A stretch of 64,000 bases of DNA from Blastopirellula retiformator (lineage in GTDB: Bacteria; Planctomycetota; Planctomycetia; Pirellulales; Pirellulaceae). A program made the translations under genes and the position numbers. The stretch spans positions 186,001 through 250,000 of the forward strand of contig NZ_SJPF01000003.1 in assembly GCF_007859755.1 (NCBI RefSeq), given 5' to 3'. The notes under the pieces were generated by a model. It saw nothing but the letters and a program-made list of their open reading frames with translations. It was not told the DNA's origin and made no database searches. Position 1 is the first letter of the stretch. The number at the start of each line of letters is the position of its first letter. Positions 42,555 through 51,058 of the stretch are shown in pieces.

Positions 42555-42950
42555 ATGTACAAGCACATCACGAATCTCCTGCTGTTGTCAGCCATGGTCG
42601 CTGCACTAGGCTGTACGCCTGGCAAACCGGAGCCGACCCGCGTTGACGTCACCGGCCAGGTGCTGATTGACGGCAAGCCGCTCGACAAAGGATTGATCCA
42701 CTTCAAAACGGTCTCGGCAGGCTCGATTGACAGTCTCGATATCGTGGACGGCAAGTTCGCCGGCAAAGTCGAGCCCGGTTCACGGCGGGTCGAGATCGCC
42801 GCGTTTCGCCCTGCTGCCGGCGGTACGCCAGGCATGGACGCCGGCGAGGTCAACTATATTCCTGCCAAGTACAACTCCAGCAGTAAGTTGACCGCGGACG
42901 TCACCGAAGCCGGCCCGAACGACTTCAAATTTGACGTCACCGCGAAATAA
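42555..42950 (+). CDS. Lipoprotein with carboxypeptidase regulatory-like fold
   Basis: 131 residues. Signal LLLLSAMVAALGC with lipobox Cys, then a domain beginning VTGQVLIDGKPLDKGLIHF, the same sandwich pattern as the lipoprotein at 26158. ATG with GAAACGAG upstream. No adjacent DUF1559 gene here, unlike the other cassettes. Likely surface-exposed; function unknown. Confidence 0.82.
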   Translation: MYKHITNLLLLSAMVAALGCTPGKPEPTRVDVTGQVLIDGKPLDKGLIHFKTVSAGSIDSLDIVDGKFAGKVEPGSRRVEIAAFRPAAGGTPGMDAGEVNYIPAKYNSSSKLTADVTEAGPNDFKFDVTAK

Positions 42951-43000
42951 GCTCTCCCCCCTGCGGCGTTTCCTCCTGGTTCGGCGGCGTGCTAAGCTAT

Positions 43001-43149
43001 CTGCCTGTTGAATAATGCCATCGTGGCATTTTTCAACCTCGCCAGGCTCAGAGCATAGCTCTTCGCGGCTCGCAAAATAACGACTTACGTCGTTATTTTG
43101 CGAGCGCATCCGTGCGATCACGCAGTCCGTTGAGAAAATCAACGGACTG
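43001..43149 (+). mobile_element. 149-bp MITE-like element, copy 4
   Basis: Full length, flanked by CTAT (42997-43000 and 43150-43153). Lies in the leader of the ECF sigma gene, not at a stop codon. Some bases in the central stem differ from the other copies (TTGAATAATGCC, CGTTATTTTGCGAGC). Confidence 0.9.
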
Positions 43150-43189
43150 CTATGCATAGTCCCGTTTGATCTCCATGAGGAAAGTCTGC

Positions 43190-43747
43190 GTGAGCGACGA
43201 TACCATCCAACTGTTGGCCGCTTTGTCGCGTGGCGAAACCGACGCTGCCGAAAAGTTGCTGCCGCTGGTCTATAACGAATTGAAAGGAATCGCCGCGCGG
43301 CAGATGCAGCGCGAGCGGGCCGATCACACGCTGCAGCCAACCGCCTTGGTGCACGAAGCCTATCTGAAGCTGATCGATCAAAATCGGGTTGAATGGCAAG
43401 GCCGCGCCCACTTCTGTGCGATCGCCGCCAACGTCATGCGACGGATCCTGGTTGACTACGCCCGGCAAAAGAACGCCGCCAAACGAGGCGCCGGCGCTCA
43501 GAAGATCGCGATCGAAGAAGATCTGACCCCCGACCGCGCCTCGCGCGACGTCGACCTGGTGGCGCTCGACGACGCGTTGGAACGTCTGACCGCCCTGAAC
43601 CCGCGGCATGCCCGTATTGTCGAACTCCGTTACTTCGGCGGCCTGACCGTCGACGAAACCGCCGCCACCCTCGACGTTTCCCCCTCCACCGTCAAAAACG
43701 ATTGGCGCGCCGCCAAAGCGTGGTTGCTGACGCAGTTGGAAGAGTGA
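43190..43747 (+). CDS. ECF RNA polymerase sigma factor (planctomycete group)
   Basis: 185 residues, GTG start with GAGGAAAG upstream (an ATG five codons earlier lacks a site). Sigma region 2 (TALVHEAYLKLIDQ, FCAIAANVMRRILVDYARQ) and region 4 (ARIVELRYFGGLTVDETAATL, STVKNDWRAAKAWL). No anti-sigma gene adjoins; instead a Ser/Thr kinase follows after 221 bp, the pairing known from planctomycete ECF groups that are thought to be phospho-regulated. The gap holds a family B repeat. Confidence 0.92.
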   Translation: MSDDTIQLLAALSRGETDAAEKLLPLVYNELKGIAARQMQRERADHTLQPTALVHEAYLKLIDQNRVEWQGRAHFCAIAANVMRRILVDYARQKNAAKRGAGAQKIAIEEDLTPDRASRDVDLVALDDALERLTALNPRHARIVELRYFGGLTVDETAATLDVSPSTVKNDWRAAKAWLLTQLEE

Positions 43748-43764
43748 CCGAAGTGGAATAGACG

Positions 43765-43908
43765 CAACACTAGCCCGCTGCGCCAGCAAGGGAAGGCGGC
43801 CGCAAGTAAATGACGAATGTCTAAATCCCAATGTCTAATGAAAGACGCAGCTTCCGGCATTAGACATTTTCGACTCTATTCCCTCGCTGGCGCAGTGGGC
43901 TAGTGTTG
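43765..43908. repeat. Repeat family B, copy 3
   Basis: Full copy with ends CAACACTAGCCCGCTGCGCC and its complement ending GGGCTAGTGTTG. Interior ATGACGAATGTC and CATTAGACATT units. Separates the sigma factor from its likely kinase. Confidence 0.85.
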
Positions 43909-43968
43909 GGCTCTTCCTGTTCGCTTTCCGCTCTCATCATCCATTCCGCGAAGACCTGACCTGCACCA

Positions 43969-45606
43969 GTGACTCCCGAAGACTATCAACTTGTTTGCGA
44001 GGCGTTTGACGAGGTCAGCCAATTGCCTGCTTCGGAACGCGACGCTCACCTGGCGGCGCGGTTTGCGCAGCGCGACGACTTGCGCAAGCAGGTCGCGGCG
44101 ATGCTGGCGCAGGATGACGACAGCCGGCTTGATCGTTCGCCGCTGGAAGCGGCGCTGACCGCCGAGAGTCCGACGATCGCGATTCACGACACGGTCGACG
44201 TTTCCCCTCCCCTGCCCGCTTCGATTCAGATCGACGGCTACGAAGTCGAAGCGGAAATTGCTCGCGGCGGCATGGGAGTCGTCTATCGGGCTCGCCAGCA
44301 ACATCCCAATCGAACCGTCGCGCTGAAGATGATCTTGGCCGGGCAATTCGCTTCGCCCGACGAGGTCGCTCGCTTTCGGATCGAGGCCGAAGCGGCCGCC
44401 AACCTCAACCACCCCGGCATCGTACCGATCTACGAGGTCGGCAGTCACGCCGGGCGTCATTACTTTTCAATGGGCTACGTCGCTGGCAAAAGCCTGGCGG
44501 TCGCGCTGAAGACCGAGACCTTTACCTTCGACCAAGCGGCCGACCTGGTGCGGCAAATCGCCGAGGCGATCGAGTACGCTCATCAGCATGGGGTGATTCA
44601 TCGTGATCTGAAACCTTCCAATGTGTTGCTCGACGCCGAAGGGCGCCCTCAGGTGACCGACTTTGGCCTGGCCAAGCGGGTCGATGACGAGTCGCACCTG
44701 ACCTGCACCGGCCAAGTGATGGGAAGCCCCGGCTACATGGCGCCGGAGCAAGCGTCGGGCCGCGTCGGTCAAATCGGCGCCGCGACCGACGTCTACGGGC
44801 TGGGCGCCATCCTGTACGCGCTGCTGACTGGCAAACCCCCTTTTGAAAGCGGCAGCATCCTGGAAGCGATCGACCTGGTTTGTACCGCCGATGTGACGCC
44901 GCCGCGCAAGCTCAACTGGCAAATCCCGCGGAAGCTGGAAACAATCTGCTTGAAGTGCCTGCACAAAACGCCGGGCGCTCGCTACAAAAGCGCAGCCGAG
45001 TTGGCGGCCGACCTGCGGGCTTTTCTCAGTAACGAACCGATCCAGGCCCGACCCCTTTCGCTGTTGGAACGCGTAATTTTTTGGGCCCGGCGACGACCCG
45101 GTTTGGCGATCACCTGGGCGGCGATGCTGTTGTTTTACGCTTATCATTTGTTTTGCGTCTGGGTGGTGCGCGATCCCGTATCGGTGCAGCCGCTGTTTCA
45201 GCTGATCTCGATCGCGACCGCCCTCGGTTACGCAGTAGGCGCATGGTTTTTCCAGCGTATGTACGAGCGTCCCAGTACGCGGACCACGGCGATCTATGCC
45301 TGGATGACGATGAACGTGGCGTTGCTGACGATGTTGTTGTTTTCAGCCAACGGCGCATCGAGTCCCCTCGTGTTGGGATATGTCTTGTTAGTGGCGGCCA
45401 GCGGTGCGCTCTATCAAACGGGATTGGTTGGTTACGTCACCACGATCTCGCTGATCGGCTACTACCTGCATGTGTTGTTTGCGGTGCTCTACCCGAAGGA
45501 TCCGCCGCTCGACATTCATTGGACGATCTGTCTGACGCTGTCGATCTTGTTACTCGGCATGATCCAATACTTTGTCGTGCGCAAGATCCGCATGGCCAAC
45601 GCATAA
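43969..45606 (+). CDS. Membrane-anchored Ser/Thr protein kinase
   Basis: 545 residues, GTG start. An N-terminal acidic helical part (1-85) precedes a Hanks-type kinase domain (about 85-350): GGMGVVYRA, VALKMI, catalytic HRDLKPSNVLL, DFGLAK and APEQASG. The C-terminal 190 residues form about six transmembrane helices (LAITWAAMLLFYAYHLF, LISIATALGYAVGAWFF, etc.) instead of the usual sensor domain. With the adjacent ECF sigma gene it forms a likely signalling pair. The stop TAA lies in the ATAA duplication of a MITE. Confidence 0.94.
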   Translation: MTPEDYQLVCEAFDEVSQLPASERDAHLAARFAQRDDLRKQVAAMLAQDDDSRLDRSPLEAALTAESPTIAIHDTVDVSPPLPASIQIDGYEVEAEIARGGMGVVYRARQQHPNRTVALKMILAGQFASPDEVARFRIEAEAAANLNHPGIVPIYEVGSHAGRHYFSMGYVAGKSLAVALKTETFTFDQAADLVRQIAEAIEYAHQHGVIHRDLKPSNVLLDAEGRPQVTDFGLAKRVDDESHLTCTGQVMGSPGYMAPEQASGRVGQIGAATDVYGLGAILYALLTGKPPFESGSILEAIDLVCTADVTPPRKLNWQIPRKLETICLKCLHKTPGARYKSAAELAADLRAFLSNEPIQARPLSLLERVIFWARRRPGLAITWAAMLLFYAYHLFCVWVVRDPVSVQPLFQLISIATALGYAVGAWFFQRMYERPSTRTTAIYAWMTMNVALLTMLLFSANGASSPLVLGYVLLVAASGALYQTGLVGYVTTISLIGYYLHVLFAVLYPKDPPLDIHWTICLTLSILLLGMIQYFVVRKIRMANA

Positions 45607-45755
45607 CTGCCTGTTGAAAAATGCCCTCGTGGCATTTTCCAACCTCGCCAGGCTCAGAGCATAGCTCTTCGCGGCTCGCAAAATAACGACTTACGTCGCT
45701 ATTTTGGGATCGCATCCCTGCGATCCAGCAGCCCGTTGAGAAAATCAACGGACTG
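45607..45755 (+). mobile_element. 149-bp MITE-like element, copy 5 (on stop codon)
   Basis: Full length, flanked by ATAA (45603-45606, 45756-45759). The left ATAA contains the kinase stop TAA. Confidence 0.92.
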
Positions 45756-45966
45756 ATAAGCGCCGATGCGCTGCTGCGCGGCGCGCAAGCATAATCGGTA
45801 TCAACGGCGCGAAAGACGTCGCGCGGCGAAATCTGGCGAAACCGCGGAACCAATTTCTGTTTCCCGATTTTCGCGGGGTCGATAAAATACTCCGGAAGTC
45901 GTGACGGAGCGCCCCATCCCTGACCGGCTCCTCCTTCCCCATGTCTTGATTAGGAGCGCCCTCCCC

Positions 45967-47226
45967 ATGCAAAACGTTCTCTCCGTCATCCTCGCCGGCG
46001 GAAAAGGGTCGCGATTGGAACCGCTGACGCGGGATCGCGCCAAGCCGGCGGTGCCGTTCGGCGGCGTTTATCGCATCATCGATTTCGCGCTTTCCAACTG
46101 TTTGAACAGCGGGCTGCGGCACATCCAACTGCTGACGCAATACAAAGGGCAAAGCCTCGATCGGCATGTGAACGTCGGCTGGCAGCGCTACTTCTGCCGC
46201 GAACTGGGCGAGTTCATCGACGTCATTCCGCCGCAACAACGGATCGACGAGCAGTGGTATCAAGGAACCGCCGACGCCGTCTATCAAAACATCTACGCGA
46301 TGGAGAAGCATCGTCCCGACTACGTCATGATTTTGGCAGGCGACCACATCTACAAGATGAACTACGCCAAAATGATCGACTATCACATCGACAATGGCGC
46401 CGACCTGACGATTGGCGCGTTGCCGGTTTCGCCCGAAGAGGCGAAGGCGTTCGGCGTGATGCAGGTCGATACCGATCAGCGGGTCGTCGGCTTTGAAGAG
46501 AAATCGCCTACCCCCAAAACGATCCCCGGCGATCCCGATCGCTGCCTGGCGTCGATGGGCATTTACGTCTTCAACGCCCACTTCCTGTTCGAGCAGCTCT
46601 GCCAAGACGCAACGCGTCGCGACAGCGCGCATGACTTCGGCAAGAACATCATTCCGTCGATCATCGACTCGCAGCGGGTCTTCGCCTTCCCGTTCCGGGA
46701 CGAAAATCGCAAGCAAGACGCCTACTGGCGAGACGTAGGTACGCTGGACGCTTACTTTGAAGCGAACATGGACTTGGTTCACGTCGATCCGCTGCTCAAC
46801 TTGTACGATCAAGATTGGCCGCTCCGTACGTACCAGCCGAACGTGCCGCCGCCGAAGTTCGTCTTTGCCGGCAGTGCCGACGAAGGGCGTCGCGGTTGTG
46901 CGCTCGACAGCATCGTCTGCGGCGGCTCGATCATCTCGGGCGGCGAAGTCGAGCGGAGCATCCTCGGCCCCGAAGTGCGGGTTAACAGCTTCTGCCATGT
47001 CGAAGACTCGATCCTGTTTGAAGGGGTCAACATCGGCCGGCACAGTCGCATCCGCCGGGCGATCATCGACAAGGGCGTTCATATTCCCCCAGGCACCGAA
47101 ATCGGTTTCGACCTCGAACTCGACCGCCGCCGCGGCTTCACCGTCAGCTCTGGCGGCGTGGTCGTGATCGCCAAAGGAGACGCCGTCGAAAGCATGGTCC
47201 GAGCCGAACAGGAACAGGTCGCCTAG
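45967..47226 (+). CDS. glgC: Glucose-1-phosphate adenylyltransferase
   Basis: 419 residues from the ATG at 45967 (an upstream frame adds 22 unrelated residues). Nucleotidyltransferase core VILAGGKGSRLEPLTRDRA, substrate motifs GTADAVYQN and FGKNIIPS, and a left-handed beta-helix C-terminal domain (GPEVRVNSFCHVEDSI, GVNIGRHSRIRRAI). Makes ADP-glucose for glycogen. No other glg gene is near. The stop TAG lies inside the CTAG duplication of a collapsed MITE remnant. Confidence 0.96.
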   Translation: MQNVLSVILAGGKGSRLEPLTRDRAKPAVPFGGVYRIIDFALSNCLNSGLRHIQLLTQYKGQSLDRHVNVGWQRYFCRELGEFIDVIPPQQRIDEQWYQGTADAVYQNIYAMEKHRPDYVMILAGDHIYKMNYAKMIDYHIDNGADLTIGALPVSPEEAKAFGVMQVDTDQRVVGFEEKSPTPKTIPGDPDRCLASMGIYVFNAHFLFEQLCQDATRRDSAHDFGKNIIPSIIDSQRVFAFPFRDENRKQDAYWRDVGTLDAYFEANMDLVHVDPLLNLYDQDWPLRTYQPNVPPPKFVFAGSADEGRRGCALDSIVCGGSIISGGEVERSILGPEVRVNSFCHVEDSILFEGVNIGRHSRIRRAIIDKGVHIPPGTEIGFDLELDRRRGFTVSSGGVVVIAKGDAVESMVRAEQEQVA

Positions 47227-47253
47227 TGGTCCGTTGATTTTCTCAACAGGCAG
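47227..47253 (-). mobile_element. 27-bp remnant of the MITE-like element
   Basis: On the minus strand it reads CTGCCTGTTGAGAAAATCAA then CGGACCA: only the two ends of the 149-bp element, fused through the GTTGA(A/G)AAA shared by both, still flanked by CTAG (47223-47226, 47254-47257). It is inserted at the glgC stop. Confidence 0.8.
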
Positions 47254-48388
47254 CTAGACCGACTTGCAGTTCATTACCACCAGGGCGACGAAACTCCCTC
47301 CTCGTCGCCATAAGGAATAGACGCCATTGTGCGTCTATTCTTTTTTCGAAACGATGTCTTCGTAGGGTCCGCTGTGCGGACCACGAATCGCAAGCCGATG
47401 GAATGCGGATGCCAGCGCACGCCAAGGCAACGCAGCGCCGATGAGTCACGAAAACTGGACCGCCGGGTTTCGTTTTTTTCTTCCGGGGTAGGGTGCGTCG
47501 AGACGCACCGAGAACCTGCCATTCCGCTCAGCAATTCCCTCGCGTGGCAACGCAAACCTCTGGGGCCGTTGCGTTTCCACGCGTTGGTGCAGTCGAGCGA
47601 TCGCGCAGGTTCGTGGTGCGTCCAGACGCACCCTACCGGACTGGACCGCCGGGTTTCGTTTTTTTCTTCCGGGGTAGGGTGCGTCGAGACGCACCGAGAA
47701 CCTGCCAATCCGCTCAGCAATTCCCTCGCGTGGCAACGCAAACCTCTGGGGCCGTTGCGTTTCCACGCGTTGGTGCAATCGAGCGATCGCGCAGGTTCGT
47801 GGTGCGTCCAGACGCACCCTACTGAACTGGACCGCTTGATTCGTTTTTCTTGTCCGGTTCCCAATTCGAAAAATGACAACGTACCAAGAACGACCGATGA
47901 TCCTCGCGTGGGTCTGCAGCTTGGGTTCATCCCGCTGCGTCGCCGCGCTGGTTCTTGGGGTTGGTCCTTGGGCGCTCCGCGCGAAATGGGGCTCAGTTGC
48001 GAGTGATCAAGGTTCGCTACTGGGTCGCAAAACGAGCGGTTGTTCGCTGGGACCTGGAGGTTGAAATGGAGATCACGGCACGCTCCTACGTGCCGGGAAG
48101 ATGGCAGGCGCTCGTCGCAAGCGACGTCTGGTAACGCCTGGACATATTTATACCAAAAGTGGGGTGTATTTGGCAAGGCGATTTTCGTCTAGTGCGGGCG
48201 TTATTCCACGTCCTGCGCAGCGGTTTCTTTGCGGTATGCAAAGTGATGGTAGCTAGCTCCGCTATTTGTCGCGCCATGACTTTTTCGGCGATCGCGTCCC
48301 CTTTTTGTTTGCTGGACTCACCCCCGCTGGCCGCATACATTGATTGGTGCGCGAACCGTTGGACCTTCTTTTCTCGAGGCAAGTTTCT
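47254..48388. other. Repeat-rich intergenic region after glgC
   Basis: About 1.1 kb without a supported gene. 47350-47470: short palindromes (GGTCCGCTGTGCGGACC). 47461-47858: tandem 186-bp repeat (listed separately). 47860-48388: no clear feature; ORFs here follow repeat sequence or lack protein character. Confidence 0.6.
47461..47858. repeat. 186-bp tandem repeat, two units plus a partial third
   Basis: Two nearly identical units begin at 47461 and 47647; a partial third begins at 47833 with the same period. Each contains TAGGGTGCGTCGAGACGCACC near its start and GGTGCGTCCAGACGCACCCTA near its end, both palindromic. Confidence 0.88.
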
Positions 48389-48562
48389 ATGCATGCTGCC
48401 GCTTTGCTCATGTGCGAGATCGTGGCCGGCGCCGATGTCCGGGAGTCGATCGCAACTCCCCAGGCCATGTCCGATCTGCTGACCAGCGAGCTGGCGATTC
48501 CGGCCGCCGACTATTTTTCTGCACGGCCTGCCGTGGTCGTCACCAAGGAGAAAGCTCAATGA
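48389..48562 (+). CDS. Internally deleted member of the tandem exported family
   Basis: 57 residues. It joins the family N-terminus (ALLMCEIVAGADVRESIATP, compare the gene at 49354) directly to the family C-terminus (LLTSELAIPAADYFSA), skipping about 200 middle residues in frame. Its TGA overlaps the ATG of the next member (ATGA). It may be a relic, or a functional short form kept in frame. Identity rests on these two blocks and position. Confidence 0.6.
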   Translation: MHAAALLMCEIVAGADVRESIATPQAMSDLLTSELAIPAADYFSARPAVVVTKEKAQ

Positions 48563-49353
48563 ACGCGTTCGCTTTGATCTTATGCAGCGTCGTCGCAGGC
48601 GCCGATCCAGCCGTTTCGATCACCAGTCCGCAGCAGGTATTTGACCTGCAGAGCCGGCTTTATCAGTTGGACAAGTCGCCCCATTTCGTGGTCTCCGAAG
48701 ATCGCACGTTGTTGCAAACTCCCTTGATGGGTTACGAGTATCCGGCCAACCCGCGCACGACCTGGAAGTTTGATGGGAAGTACGACCTGCGCATCGTTCC
48801 CTGTCCCGATACGCCCGGCTGTTTTCTGGCGGGGTTCGTGCAGCGAGAATCGCCGGTCGAGTCGCAGGAAGTGAACGAAAATGGTTTCGGCAGTCAAGAG
48901 GGTTTCGGAAGGCGGTCGCGAGCCATGGGGCACCAGCGCGATCATCATTTTGCGATCTACGTCGATGCCGCCAACAACATCTTGCTCGACCTAGAGCGAA
49001 ACAATTTGATCTCGCACCTGACCGACGAAGAGGTCGGAACGGTAAAAGCGAACCTGGCGAAGATCGCCCAGCCGTACGTCGACCAACTGAAGGACAATCC
49101 GCAAGATCCTTTCATCGCTTCTTACATCACGTCGCTACAGGACGAATTTATCGTTACTCCCCCGGTCGAGATCGAGTGCGACTTGATTCCGCTGCCCGAT
49201 AGTGGGCCGAAGCTGAAAATGAGTTTTCGCCTGACGGCCGGAGAGCGCAAGGTGGGGATCGGCAAACACTATTACATCGCCAACCTGCTAACGACCAGGC
49301 TGGCGATTCCGGCCAGTCGCTACTTCGCCGCCGAAACCCAGGAGGAGAAATAG
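48559..49353 (+). CDS. Tandem exported-protein family, member 1
   Basis: 264 residues. Short hydrophobic N-terminus FALILCSVVAGA that could be a minimal signal sequence, then the family blocks: YDLRIVPCPDTPGCFLAGFV, an IYVDAANNILLDLE strand, QDEFIVTPPVEIE and the C-terminal LLTTRLAIPASRYFAA. The middle insert (SQEGFGRRSRAMGHQRDHH) is unique. Starts at the ATGA overlap with the short gene upstream, so translation is probably coupled. No known domain recognised. Confidence 0.82.
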   Translation: MNAFALILCSVVAGADPAVSITSPQQVFDLQSRLYQLDKSPHFVVSEDRTLLQTPLMGYEYPANPRTTWKFDGKYDLRIVPCPDTPGCFLAGFVQRESPVESQEVNENGFGSQEGFGRRSRAMGHQRDHHFAIYVDAANNILLDLERNNLISHLTDEEVGTVKANLAKIAQPYVDQLKDNPQDPFIASYITSLQDEFIVTPPVEIECDLIPLPDSGPKLKMSFRLTAGERKVGIGKHYYIANLLTTRLAIPASRYFAAETQEEK

Positions 49354-50160
49354 ATGAACGCCATCGCTTTGGTACTGTGCAGCGTGATCGCCGGGGCGGA
49401 TGCTCGGGAGACGATTCCGAGTGTGAAGTCGCTCTCGGCGCTGATTAATCGGTGCTATGAAATTGACAAGATTGGGGATGTCGAGTTGGTTGACGATGGC
49501 GCCTGGTTGCAAGCGACCGGCGCGTTCAACAGTCGCGAGCTTCCCTTCGGCACGCGAGTCGCCGGTTATCGCCAGGCGCTGCTGATCGACAAATATCAGT
49601 TGTGCGTGATCCCCTGCGCCGAGCAGCCCTGCACGTTCTTGGCGGGTTACGTCCGGTTTGACGACGAGAAAAATCAATCGAAGCAGCAATTGGCGGAGAT
49701 CCATCGCCTGAGCGTGAGAACCGCGTTTTGCGTGCTGGTCGACGTCGATCAAAACGTGGTAGTCAAACTGGATGATCGGAATGCCCAGTTGTATCTGGAC
49801 GACGCTCGCCACGAGGCGCTTTCATCAGGCATGAACGCCATCTGGGACGCATACTTGCTGCAGATCGAATCGCAGACCGAGGGAGCGCCGTTCGTTTCCG
49901 AATATGGCGCCTTCCGAAATCAGTTCGTCACCCCGCCGCCGATCAAGGGGATCGCCCAGGCCCGGTTCACCCGCCGCAGTCGCAATGGCAGTGACGAGCG
50001 ATTCACCGGCGTCTTCGTCAGCGTCACGTTTGCGGCCGACGGCTGCGAAGCGACGCACAGTGAGACGATTGACATGTGCAAACTACTTAGAACGTCGCTG
50101 GCGATTCCCGCCACGCAATATTTCGCCGCAGCTACGAACATCGAAAAGGAAGTCCCATGA
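49354..50160 (+). CDS. Tandem exported-protein family, member 2
   Basis: 268 residues, ATG immediately after the previous TAG. Family blocks: IALVLCSVIAGADARETIPS, YQLCVIPCAEQPCTFLAGYV, CVLVDVDQNVVVKLDD, FRNQFVTPPPI and LLRTSLAIPATQYFAA. Two extra Cys in the PCAEQPC turn. Coupled by ATGA to member 3. Confidence 0.85.
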   Translation: MNAIALVLCSVIAGADARETIPSVKSLSALINRCYEIDKIGDVELVDDGAWLQATGAFNSRELPFGTRVAGYRQALLIDKYQLCVIPCAEQPCTFLAGYVRFDDEKNQSKQQLAEIHRLSVRTAFCVLVDVDQNVVVKLDDRNAQLYLDDARHEALSSGMNAIWDAYLLQIESQTEGAPFVSEYGAFRNQFVTPPPIKGIAQARFTRRSRNGSDERFTGVFVSVTFAADGCEATHSETIDMCKLLRTSLAIPATQYFAAATNIEKEVP

Positions 50161-51020
50161 ACGTCACGGCTTTGATACTCTGTACGGTTGCCTTAGGCGC
50201 GGACGCCCGGGAGACGATTCCGACATCGCAGAAGTTGTTTGAGGTGATCGACAATACGTATTTGATCAGCAAGCGGCGGCCGCTGGAGATTTCCGAGGAC
50301 GGCACGACCCTGCAGCCGGCGGTCAGCAAGGTTAGCGCCAACGCCGGCGGCGACGAGCGGCCTCCCTATCTGCTGCATCATCATTCGGACGCCAGCAACT
50401 ACATCAGCGGCAAGTATGCGTTGAAGGTGGTCGCCTGTCCCGGCTTTCCCAATTTTCTGGTGGCGGGCTACGTCATTGAGAACCCCCGTACGTTAATCGC
50501 CACCTTTCCGGGGCAGCCGTCGTCCAAGGTTTTGCATCACTGTTATTGCGTGCTGATCGATACCGATCGCAACATTGTGGTCCCGCTCGACGATCCACGG
50601 ATGCCGCTTTATTTGAACCAACAGCAAATCGACGACGTACAAACCGGGTGTCAGTTGATCTGGTATGACTATCTGAGGAAGATCGACCAGCAAGAGCCGG
50701 ACGCGCCGTTCTACGAATTTTATTGGCTCTTCCGTCGCCAGTTCGTCACGCTGCCGCAACTGGAACTGGAAGGGATGGTTTACTTTAAACCCCCGTCATC
50801 AGACTCAAAGAGTTATCCCAGCGCGCAGGAAAAATCGAAGCCGCCAACGGCTGGTATGAAAGCAATGCTGCAGATCTCGGCCGATGGTCGCGTCATTGTC
50901 TACGAAGGAGAGTTCGAGATGCAGCGATTCCTGTCGACGACAATCGCCGAGCCGGCTGCGGCCTACTTCGCCAAACCGGCGATCGCGGAAGCGACTGAGC
51001 CGACCGTCAGCGTCGAGTAG
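50157..51020 (+). CDS. Tandem exported-protein family, member 3
   Basis: 287 residues. TALILCTVALGADARETIPT at the start, YALKVVACPGFPNFLVAGYV, CVLIDTDRNIVVPLDD, FRRQFVTLPQLE and FLSTTIAEPAAAYFAKP. A Ser/Pro/Lys-rich insert (SSDSKSYPSAQEKSKPP) interrupts the last third. Begins with ATGA overlap. Confidence 0.85.
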   Translation: MNVTALILCTVALGADARETIPTSQKLFEVIDNTYLISKRRPLEISEDGTTLQPAVSKVSANAGGDERPPYLLHHHSDASNYISGKYALKVVACPGFPNFLVAGYVIENPRTLIATFPGQPSSKVLHHCYCVLIDTDRNIVVPLDDPRMPLYLNQQQIDDVQTGCQLIWYDYLRKIDQQEPDAPFYEFYWLFRRQFVTLPQLELEGMVYFKPPSSDSKSYPSAQEKSKPPTAGMKAMLQISADGRVIVYEGEFEMQRFLSTTIAEPAAAYFAKPAIAEATEPTVSVE

Positions 51021-51058
51021 CTCTCGCTCGCAACAAGTAATTTGGAAAAGGATGTCGC

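Noticed and set aside
45745-47082. 445-codon antisense ORF over glgC
   Set aside because: Shadow of glgC that partly crosses a MITE end.
47274-48176. 300-codon minus ORF with repeated RSLDCTNAWKRNGPRG segments
   Set aside because: Translation of the 186-bp tandem repeat; both strands and several frames are open there.
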